From: JBCDGZ01 sp038750655
GTDB taxonomy: Bacteria > Bacteroidota > Bacteroidia > Chitinophagales > Saprospiraceae
DNA length: 57,975 bases
NCBI GenBank assembly: GCA_038750655.1
Contig: JBCDGZ010000030.1
Span: 1 to 57,975, forward strand
Direction of reading: 5' to 3'
Shown: one piece after another, positions 51,522-57,975 of the stretch
How positions within the stretch are numbered: position 1 is the first letter of the stretch
Layout of the letters: each line of letters starts with the position of its first letter
Made by a program: the position numbers and the translations under genes
The notes under the pieces: model-generated
Told to the model about the DNA's origin: nothing
Databases searched by the model: none
Seen by the model: only the letters and a program-made list of their open reading frames with translations

Positions 51522-51564
51522 AAAGAGGACGAAGGCTCGGTTTGAGCCTTCGTCCTCTTTTTTT
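51522..51564 (+). terminator. Terminator after lolA
   Basis: A perfect 17-bp stem (AAAGAGGACGAAGGCTC / GAGCCTTCGTCCTCTTT) with a 5-nt loop and a T run, 25 nt after the stop codon. Confidence 0.95.
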
Positions 51565-51593
51565 ATCTTACCCCATACAATGGACTACATCAT

Positions 51594-52034
51594 ATGAAGA
51601 CTGAAAAATCGAAGAGCAAAATAGGCTATATTGCCCTGGTCTCCGGTGCCCTCACCCTCCTCCTTTTCGCCATCCAACCCTACCTACTCGATCTGATCGA
51701 ACCCGTCAAGAGCCTGGGCCAAATCATCGGCGAAAATGCCAGGGAGCTGATTGAGCGCTTGCAGGACGAAGAGGTCCGGCTGGACGCCTCCACGAGCCGA
51801 AGGCAGCGCTGGTCGAACATCCTCACCGTAGCTGCCTTCGCCCTGCTGGTATTTTCCGTCACCTTCTCTTTGAACGCATTGGCCCAAGGTGTCAAAAAGA
51901 CCTACGGCATTGGTGGCATTGCGCTTTCGTTGCTCGGCCTCGCCATTTATTTCTCTCATTTGGCCATTGGCTTAATCGCTTTCATTGTCATTGCCATTTT
52001 GGTGGTGGGTTTGGTGCTTTCGCTGGGCGGTTGA
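51594..52034 (+). CDS. Small membrane protein, unknown
   Basis: A 146-residue protein with four hydrophobic segments (about 11-30, 75-93, 100-118, 120-142) and a charged cytoplasm-like loop (about 40-70, rich in Glu and Arg). No family is recognised. It is a single gene between the lolA terminator and a 425-bp gap. Confidence 0.6.
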   Translation: MKTEKSKSKIGYIALVSGALTLLLFAIQPYLLDLIEPVKSLGQIIGENARELIERLQDEEVRLDASTSRRQRWSNILTVAAFALLVFSVTFSLNALAQGVKKTYGIGGIALSLLGLAIYFSHLAIGLIAFIVIAILVVGLVLSLGG

Positions 52035-52459
52035 GATTGTCGATCCATTTGGAGTGTATTGGAGGTTGAGTTTGCTGCGGGCAGTGTTTTAGCATTTTGG
52101 GAGGGCCCTCCCACATTACCACCGCCGCCAATCCGCCCGATCTACTGTTTAGGCATAAGCATGATGTGTTAGGCCCTGCAGAGCGGATCGCAAGACTTCC
52201 TGTCGGAAGATGGCATCACTCCCCTATCTTGGCCTTCGAAAGAGGAAGTGCGTATGTAAAAAGGATCATTAACGTCATCAGTCTGGTAAAATCATTTCGA
52301 GGGACGTTAACAAAATCGAAGAGCACCCACAATATAAAACATTTTGTTTGTTCAATCAAGCCCCGACGAAATCTATTTGATGCGAATCTGTCAATCTCCA
52401 TCCATAGGATTTTTTCCGAAAATCTTCTCCATTTGCGGATATTCCCTATTTTTGCTTTA
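52035..52459. other. Gap before the GH3 gene with palindromes
   Basis: No gene is called. The perfect 14-bp palindrome GGGAGGGCCCTCCC lies at 52099-52112, and TTAACGTC / GACGTTAA form an 8-bp inverted repeat about 30 nt apart near 52269-52313. The frame of the GH3 gene stays open for 121 codons upstream of its start, but this extension has no GH3-like or signal-like character. The only clear promoter element is at 52447-52454. Confidence 0.45.
52447..52454 (+). promoter_or_regulatory. Bacteroidota -7 box immediately before the GH3 start
   Basis: TATTTTTG matches TAnnTTTG and ends 5 nt before the ATG at 52460, so the transcript would begin at or next to the start codon. No -33 TTTG at good spacing is seen. 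Confidence 0.4.
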
Positions 52460-53959
52460 ATGGGATTTCGATCAAATATTATCAGGCCCTTTGCCAAAAA
52501 GATCGCCAAAGACATCCGGCGTTGGTCAGCTGATGCGATTAGACATCAGGAGAAGGTTTTTAAGGACTTGATTAAGGTAGGCCGCCGCACTGCCTTCGGC
52601 CGCGACCACCACTTTGACCAAATCAACGCCTACGAAAGCTTCCGCGAACGCGTGCCCATCCGCGATTATGAAGGCCTACGCCCCTACGTCGAGCGCATCA
52701 AAAAGGGCGAGGCCGATGTGCTCTGGAAGGGGTTCCCCAAATACTTTGCTAAAACCTCCGGAACTACCTCCGGCGCCAAATACATCCCACTTACCAAAGA
52801 CAGCATTCCCAACCACTTCGGAACCGCCCGCAATGCCCTGTTCAACTATTTTATCCGCAGTGGCAATAGTCAGTTTTTGGACGGAAAAATGATCTTTCTC
52901 TCTGGATCGCCGGAGCTGACCAAAACCGGAGGCATCGATACGGGCCGTCTTTCGGGGATTGTCAATCATCAAGTGCCCTCTTGGCTACGCACCAATCAGC
53001 TGCCGTCCTATAAAGTCAATTGCATTGAAGAATGGGAGGAAAAGCTGGAGCGGATTGTCGATGAAACCATCAATCAAGATATGCGGCTCATCAGTGGCAT
53101 TCCGCCTTGGGTACAGATGTACTACGAGCGGCTGTTGGAGCGCAGTGGAAAAAAATACATCAAAGACCTCTTCCCCAACTATAGCATCTTCGTTTACGGT
53201 GGGGTCAACTTCGAACCTTACCGAGCTTCTTTGGAAGGCTTGGTCGGCCGACGCATGGACAGCCTCGAGACCTACCCGGCCTCGGAGGGCTTCATTGCCT
53301 TTCAGGACGATCCCGAGCAGCAAGGATTGTTGCTCAATGTAGCCTCTGGCATCTTTTTCGAATTTATTCCTGCGGAAGAGATTTTCAAAGAAAATCCTAC
53401 CCGACTGTCGCTCAAAGAAGTAGAACCGGGTGTCAACTACGCCATCATCATCAATAATAATGCAGGCCTTTGGGGCTATAACATCGGTGATACGGTCCGA
53501 TTTGTGTCCACCAATCCCTATCGCCTGCTGGTCACAGGGCGCATCAAGCACTTCATTTCTGCCTTTGGCGAGCATGTGATTGGCAAAGAAGTGGAAACTT
53601 CGCTGTTGTCGGTGGCCCGGTCTGAAGGGGTACGCATCGTCGAGTTTACCGTAGCGCCGCAGGTGACGCCGCAGGGGGGAGAACTGCCCTACCATGAGTG
53701 GTTTGTCGAATTTGAAGAGCTTCCCGAAAACCTGGAAGCCTTTGCGCTCAGAGTGGATAAGATGATGGAGAAACAGAATATCTATTATGAGGATTTGATT
53801 ACCGGAAAAATTCTCCAACCGCTCAAAATGCGCCCCTTGCACCGCCATGCTTTCCGGAAATACATGAAAACGCAGGGTAAGTTGGGGGGGCAAAATAAGG
53901 TCCCTCGCTTGTCGAACGACCGCAAGATTGCTGAGGCCCTAGTGCCTTATTGTATGTAA
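52460..53959 (+). CDS. GH3-family acyl-adenylating enzyme
   Basis: A 499-residue GH3 auxin-responsive-promoter family protein from the ATG at 52460, the start that matches the family N-terminus (FGRDHHFDQINAYESFRERVPIRDYE as separate motif parts). The adenylation motifs are visible: KTSGTTSGAKYIP (P-loop-like), YPASEGFIAF and the C-terminal VTGRIKHFISAFGEHV. Plant GH3 enzymes conjugate amino acids to carboxylic-acid hormones; bacterial members lack a known substrate. The gene has its own promoter box and is followed after 18 nt by fdhD. Confidence 0.88.
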   Translation: MGFRSNIIRPFAKKIAKDIRRWSADAIRHQEKVFKDLIKVGRRTAFGRDHHFDQINAYESFRERVPIRDYEGLRPYVERIKKGEADVLWKGFPKYFAKTSGTTSGAKYIPLTKDSIPNHFGTARNALFNYFIRSGNSQFLDGKMIFLSGSPELTKTGGIDTGRLSGIVNHQVPSWLRTNQLPSYKVNCIEEWEEKLERIVDETINQDMRLISGIPPWVQMYYERLLERSGKKYIKDLFPNYSIFVYGGVNFEPYRASLEGLVGRRMDSLETYPASEGFIAFQDDPEQQGLLLNVASGIFFEFIPAEEIFKENPTRLSLKEVEPGVNYAIIINNNAGLWGYNIGDTVRFVSTNPYRLLVTGRIKHFISAFGEHVIGKEVETSLLSVARSEGVRIVEFTVAPQVTPQGGELPYHEWFVEFEELPENLEAFALRVDKMMEKQNIYYEDLITGKILQPLKMRPLHRHAFRKYMKTQGKLGGQNKVPRLSNDRKIAEALVPYCM

Positions 53960-53977
53960 AGCTTTAACCCCAAGCCT

Positions 53978-54835
53978 ATGAAAAGTGCTGCCTCTGTAAG
54001 TGTTCATCGCTTTAGCAAGCAGGGAATCCGTGAAGAAAATGATTGGCTGGCTGTTGAGGAACCGCTGGAAATACGCCTGGACTTTGGCCCCACCGGCCTG
54101 CGGCAACAAAAAAGCATCTCCATCACCATGCGTACCCCCGGTGATGATCGCGAACTGGCCACCGGCTTCCTCTTTACCGAAGGCATTATCCAAAATATCC
54201 AGCAAATTCAGGACATCACCCACCTCCCGGCCTACAGCCCCGAAGAAACCGATAATATCATCCTGGTCAAGCTCGACGAAAGTGCGACGGTCGACCTCAA
54301 TCGCCTAGAACGCAACTTCTACACCAGCTCTAGCTGTGGGGTCTGTGGCAAGGCTTCGATCGCCGCCGTCAAGACTTGCAGCAATGTCCAGCTGCCTGTA
54401 GGCAGGCCCACCTTCGCAGAGGCCCTTATCCATCAGCTGCCCCATCAACTACGTCAGCAGCAGGCCCTCTTCGAGCATACCGGCGGGCTGCACGCCGCCG
54501 CCCTCTTCGATCCAGAAGGGCAGCTGCTGCTCTTGCGCGAGGATGTGGGACGGCATAATGCGGTCGATAAGTTGATTGGTGCAGCCCTATTTGAAGGATG
54601 GGTGCCTTTGCAAAATCAGCTGATCCTGGTGAGCGGGAGGGCCAGCTTTGAGCTGGTGCAGAAGGCTTTGATGGCGGGAATTCCGCTATTGGCCGCCGTC
54701 GGTGCCCCCTCTAGCCTAGCCGTACAGTTGGCCAAAGACTCCGGCATGAGCGTGCTAGGTTTTGTCCGCAATGATCGTTTTAATATCTACAGTGGTGCCG
54801 AACGCATCGTCGCCACCCGCCCTATAACCAAATAA
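53978..54835 (+). CDS. fdhD: FdhD sulfurtransferase for molybdoenzymes
   Basis: A 285-residue FdhD protein with the active-site C120-G-V-C123 (TSSSCGVCGKASI), the DDRELATGFLFTEG signature and LREDVGRHNAVDKLIGA toward the centre. FdhD moves sulfur from a cysteine desulfurase to the molybdenum cofactor of formate-dehydrogenase-type enzymes. The client is the next gene, 11 nt downstream. The length is normal for the family. Confidence 0.95.
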   Translation: MKSAASVSVHRFSKQGIREENDWLAVEEPLEIRLDFGPTGLRQQKSISITMRTPGDDRELATGFLFTEGIIQNIQQIQDITHLPAYSPEETDNIILVKLDESATVDLNRLERNFYTSSSCGVCGKASIAAVKTCSNVQLPVGRPTFAEALIHQLPHQLRQQQALFEHTGGLHAAALFDPEGQLLLLREDVGRHNAVDKLIGAALFEGWVPLQNQLILVSGRASFELVQKALMAGIPLLAAVGAPSSLAVQLAKDSGMSVLGFVRNDRFNIYSGAERIVATRPITK

Positions 54836-54846
54836 ATACTAGCAAC

Positions 54847-57138
54847 ATGACTAAATTATGTGCTACGCCTCCCATTGTCGATGAAAATATCCGCCTCACC
54901 GCTCCCAAGCAAGTGGCGGCAGGCTTGCCGGCTTTGCTTTCCTCGGCCCGCCATGCGCTGGGAGAAATGGCCTTCCGCACCTGCACCAAGACCCTCTTTA
55001 GCCTCAACCAGATGCAGGGCTTCGACTGTCCGGGCTGCGCCTGGCCTGACCCAGATGATCATCGCTCGGAGCTTGGAGAGTATTGCGAGAATGGAGTAAA
55101 AGCGGTAGCGGAAGAGGCCACGGCCAAGCGGGTTGGTCCGGATTTTTTCCAAAAATACAGCGTTGAAGAACTCTCGCAGTGGACCGATTACCAACTGGGC
55201 CGCAGTGGACGGATCACCCACCCGATGATCCTTCGGGAAGGTCAGCAGCACTACGAGGAGATCAGCTGGGAGGCGGCATTTGCGGAGATCGGGCGGCAGC
55301 TCAATGCCCTCCAATCGCCGAATGAGGCCATCTTCTACACTTCTGGGCGTACCAGCAACGAAGCCGCCTTTCTCTATCAACTTTTTGTCCGACAGTTTGG
55401 GACCAATAATTTACCCGATTGCTCTAATATGTGTCATGAGTCCAGCGGGGTGGCCCTCTCTGAGACCTTGGGCATCGGGAAAGGCTCCGTCAAGTTGGAA
55501 GATTTTTACCAGACAGATTTGATTATCGTCGTTGGGCAAAATCCTGGCACTAATCATCCACGCATGCTCACCGCCCTACAAACGGCGAAGAAGCGCGGTG
55601 CGAAAATTATCAGCGTCAATCCGTTGCCCGAAACCGGGCTCATTCGCTTCAAGCATCCGCAAAGCGTGGGCGATATGCTGGGCAGTGGCACCTCGCTCAC
55701 TGATTTGTTCTTACAAGTGACCATCAATGGTGACATTGCACTTTTTAAGGCCATAATGTGCCTGCTATTGGAGGAAGAAGATAAGGCTCCGGGCAGCGTT
55801 TTCGACCTGGATTTTATCCGGCAGCATACTTTGGATTATCAGGCTTTGATTGAGGATTTGCGGCAGCAGGATGCCAAGGCCCTGACGGCGAAAAGTGGCG
55901 TCAGCTGGACGGCAGTTAGGCAGGCAGTTCAGATGGTCCTCAAATCCAAGAAGATCATTATCTGCTGGGCGATGGGCCTGACGCAGCATACCAATGGGGT
56001 GCAAAATATCAAGGAAGTGGTCAATTTGCTGCTGCTCAAGGGCAGTATTGGTAAGCCGGGGGCGGGGACCTGCCCGGTGCGGGGGCACAGCAATGTGCAG
56101 GGGGATCGGACGATGGGTATTTGGGAGAAGCCCAAACCCGCTTTTTTGGACCGGCTGAAGGAGGTTTGTGGATTTGAGCCGCCCAGACATCACGGCTATG
56201 ATACAGTGGACGCCATTGAAGCAATGGCCGCAAAAAAGGCGAAGGTTTTCTTTGCAATGGGTGGTAATTTTCTCTCCGCGACGCCGGATACGGAGTATAC
56301 GGCCAAGGCGCTGCAAAATTGCCAGCTGACGGTGCAAGTATCGACCAAGCCCAACCGCAGCCATCTGATTACGGGAAAAACAGCGATTATCCTGCCCTGT
56401 CTGGGGCGAACAGAGCTGGACGTGCAGTCGGGAGTGCCACAGTTTGTGAGTGTAGAAAATTCAATGGGGATTGTACATCCGTCACGCGGCCAGATTACGC
56501 CAGCCTCCGAGCTGCTGTTGAGCGAGCCGATGATCGTTGCCCGGATGGCGGAGGCTACTTTGGGAGAGCGCAGCTCTACACCCTGGCGGGAGTTGGTGAA
56601 TGACTACGATCGCATCCGCGACCTAATTGAGCAGGTGATTCCGGGCTTCGAGGAGTACAATCGTCGGGTGCGCAACGAAGGAGGCTTTTACCTGCCCAAT
56701 GGTGCCCGAGAAGGGCAATTTAAGACGCTGAGCGGGAAGGCGCACTTTTCGGTCAATGTTGTTCCCCCAAATCTCCTACAGGAAGATGAATACCTGATGA
56801 TGACCATTCGAAGTCACGATCAGTTCAATACCACCATCTACGGCTTAGATGATCGCTACAGAGGTATCTTTAACGGTCGTCGGGTAATTATGATGAATAA
56901 AAAAGACATAGAAGACGCCGGATTGAAAAGTGGTGATTACGTCGACCTTAGTAGTACTTTTAAGGGTAGAGAGCGACAGGCACCACATTTTATGGTCGTT
57001 CCGTACGATATTCCGCCTCGTTGTGTAGCTACCTATTTCCCAGAGGCCAATCCCTTGGTTCCGATCGATAGTTTTGCCCACAAAAGCCATACACCCTCTT
57101 CAAAATCAGTAGCGATCAGGATTAGAAAGGAGGCTTAA
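54847..57138 (+). CDS. FdhF/YdeP family molybdopterin oxidoreductase
   Basis: A 763-residue protein of the FdhF/YdeP family. The N-terminus has the family's short Cys motif FDCPGCAWPDPDDH instead of a full Fe4S4 four-Cys domain. Molybdopterin regions follow: FYTSGRTSNEAAFLYQLF, NMCHESSGVALSETLGIG, GQNPGTNHPRML, GTCPVRGHSNVQGDRTMG. The C-terminal dinucleotide-binding part has SHDQFNTTIYGLDDRYRGI. The natural substrate of YdeP-type enzymes is not settled. It is directly downstream of fdhD, so the two likely form a maturase-enzyme pair. Confidence 0.93.
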   Translation: MTKLCATPPIVDENIRLTAPKQVAAGLPALLSSARHALGEMAFRTCTKTLFSLNQMQGFDCPGCAWPDPDDHRSELGEYCENGVKAVAEEATAKRVGPDFFQKYSVEELSQWTDYQLGRSGRITHPMILREGQQHYEEISWEAAFAEIGRQLNALQSPNEAIFYTSGRTSNEAAFLYQLFVRQFGTNNLPDCSNMCHESSGVALSETLGIGKGSVKLEDFYQTDLIIVVGQNPGTNHPRMLTALQTAKKRGAKIISVNPLPETGLIRFKHPQSVGDMLGSGTSLTDLFLQVTINGDIALFKAIMCLLLEEEDKAPGSVFDLDFIRQHTLDYQALIEDLRQQDAKALTAKSGVSWTAVRQAVQMVLKSKKIIICWAMGLTQHTNGVQNIKEVVNLLLLKGSIGKPGAGTCPVRGHSNVQGDRTMGIWEKPKPAFLDRLKEVCGFEPPRHHGYDTVDAIEAMAAKKAKVFFAMGGNFLSATPDTEYTAKALQNCQLTVQVSTKPNRSHLITGKTAIILPCLGRTELDVQSGVPQFVSVENSMGIVHPSRGQITPASELLLSEPMIVARMAEATLGERSSTPWRELVNDYDRIRDLIEQVIPGFEEYNRRVRNEGGFYLPNGAREGQFKTLSGKAHFSVNVVPPNLLQEDEYLMMTIRSHDQFNTTIYGLDDRYRGIFNGRRVIMMNKKDIEDAGLKSGDYVDLSSTFKGRERQAPHFMVVPYDIPPRCVATYFPEANPLVPIDSFAHKSHTPSSKSVAIRIRKEA

Positions 57139-57190
57139 CATACTGTCACATTATTGTTGAAATTAATCTTTTTCTCCGGTAAGGCCATTT

Positions 57191-57198
57191 TATCTTTG
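57191..57198 (+). promoter_or_regulatory. Bacteroidota -7 box for the small helical gene
   Basis: TATCTTTG matches TAnnTTTG, about 80 nt before the ATG at 57279. No -33 TTTG at good spacing is seen. Confidence 0.4.
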
Positions 57199-57278
57199 AG
57201 GCCATACCCCAGAACTCATACACCTAGTACATAAAGTGTAGACAGATTTCTTTTAACCCTAAAGCTATCTTATCAAAA

Positions 57279-57638
57279 ATGAATCCATTGAAAATTGCCT
57301 TACAGCAAAAGATCGAAGAAATGATCCATATGCTGGAATTCAGAACACACATCCACACCCAATCCATTATCTCTCCTAATGAACTACAGCTTAGCCAACT
57401 CTCAGATTCTAAAAGAGCTGTGGAGCGTTTAGAGACTACCTTCGCCAAAAATCAACAAGCAGAAGCCGTCATCAACGAATGCAAGGAAGGCATCAATAAG
57501 CTGATTTTGATCAAAGAAGGAATTCCTAATACAGATACCTACCTCCTCTTACAGCTTTTCGACAACTATTTCAGCTATTCAATGAGCCAATTGTACGATC
57601 AGTTGAAGTTCGAAAAACCCCTTGAAGTCATCAGTTAA
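57279..57638 (+). CDS. Small helical protein, unknown
   Basis: A 119-residue protein without signal peptide or membrane helix. It appears all-helical, with His-rich text near residues 17-27 and heptad-like Leu/Ile spacing. No family is recognised. It has its own promoter box and does not overlap its neighbours. Confidence 0.6.
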   Translation: MNPLKIALQQKIEEMIHMLEFRTHIHTQSIISPNELQLSQLSDSKRAVERLETTFAKNQQAEAVINECKEGINKLILIKEGIPNTDTYLLLQLFDNYFSYSMSQLYDQLKFEKPLEVIS

Positions 57639-57841
57639 GTGTTAAACTGAGGCTACTGATTGTTAAATATATTAATATTTTTTGTCACACATTACCACTC
57701 TCTCTTTCTTAAATTCACTTTAATATGAAACATTCGTGATGTTAAGGTAGTACCTTAGCTCTCCGTCTATTGTATTACCCCGTCACACCTACACGCTCTA
57801 CTCGATTGACACTTATTACAAAAAATACTAATATTACAGAA

Positions 57842-57975
57842 AGGTATGTAACGTTTTGTGTAATTGAACACCCCCCTAATGATGAGGATACCTGGCAAAC
57901 TATTCAAATTGGAAACTGCAATTTTGAAAATACCAAGGCATGCGCCAGATGTACCGTGATTACGATCGACCAGAA
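57842..57975 (+). pseudogene. 5'-truncated MOSC-domain gene, runs off the window
   Basis: An open frame runs to the window edge with MOSC-domain text from about 57866: DEDTWQTIQIGNCNF, then KACARCTVITIDQ, which matches the molybdenum-cofactor-sulfurase C-terminal consensus including the conserved Cys. In normal YcbX/MOSC proteins this lies about 200 residues from the N-terminus. Here the frame is closed by a TAA about 90 bp further upstream (near 57749) and offers no ATG, so the N-terminal beta-barrel half is missing. The gene continues to the right of the window. Confidence 0.6.

Noticed and set aside
52097..52459. A 121-codon upstream extension of the GH3 frame
   Set aside because: Composition is not protein-like for this family and the family N-terminus begins at the ATG at 52460; the -7 box sits just before that ATG.

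Overview
The window looks like a chromosomal segment of a Bacteroidota bacterium, most likely of the Saprospiria (Lewinella/Haliscomenobacter-like); the class is an inference from content. Evidence: three secreted giants carry C-terminal type IX secretion (T9SS) sorting domains, a PorP/SprF-like and a PorE-like T9SS gene are adjacent, ECF sigma/FecR modules and TPR-HTH regulators are present, lipoproteins carry acidic surface-export motifs after the lipid cysteine, and several upstream regions contain the Bacteroidota -7 promoter box TAnnTTTG. No rRNA, tRNA, CRISPR array, integrase or intact transposase was seen.

Layout. 1-206: degenerate remnant and one arm of a short repeat. 223-1983: TPR-HTH regulator. 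2214-6091: exosortase XrtN with its VIT-domain partner, behind a strongly palindromic upstream region. 6253-12597: thioredoxin-fold protein, PnuC, PorE-like and PorP-like T9SS proteins, GT9 glycosyltransferase. 12645-15464: ECF sigma factor, an anti-sigma-like protein ending in a beta-barrel, and another barrel. 15832-16982: tandem array of three related small lipoprotein genes, the first a pseudogene. 17061-23685: a candidate sulfonolipid (capnine/sulfobacin type) pathway: cysteate-synthase-like PLP enzyme, JmjC/cupin oxygenase, two NAD(P) oxidoreductases, a serine-palmitoyltransferase-like acyltransferase and a two-domain VOC protein. Two copies of a structured repeat with GGTGGAC heptamers sit in its two large gaps.

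23979-31343: Nudix hydrolase, Cys-rich secreted protein, two T9SS metalloproteases (M43 and M4), a lipoprotein, and an antitoxin-like gene followed by a truncated PIN toxin. 31344-34790: a PNGase F-like glycoamidase whose catalytic domain appears split by a LamG module. 34874-39666: AraC regulator with SDR, DUF5700 protease, DUF5655 protein, DUF2807 lipoprotein, small barrel. 39816-43124: sigma/FecR/STN-repeat protein module with no TonB receptor beside it. 43277-45621: small proteins and a PadR regulator with two related membrane proteins sharing a YREE-GDL-EM motif. 46049-51497: FtsK, an S9 peptidase and LolA. 51594-57975: membrane protein, GH3 enzyme, FdhD, an FdhF/YdeP molybdoenzyme, a small helical protein and a 5'-truncated MOSC fragment running off the window.

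The best candidates for something new are the sulfonolipid cluster with its extra oxygenase-type genes and embedded structured repeats, the split PNGase F, and the PadR/YREE membrane module. Functions rest on motif recognition by eye; no database search was run.
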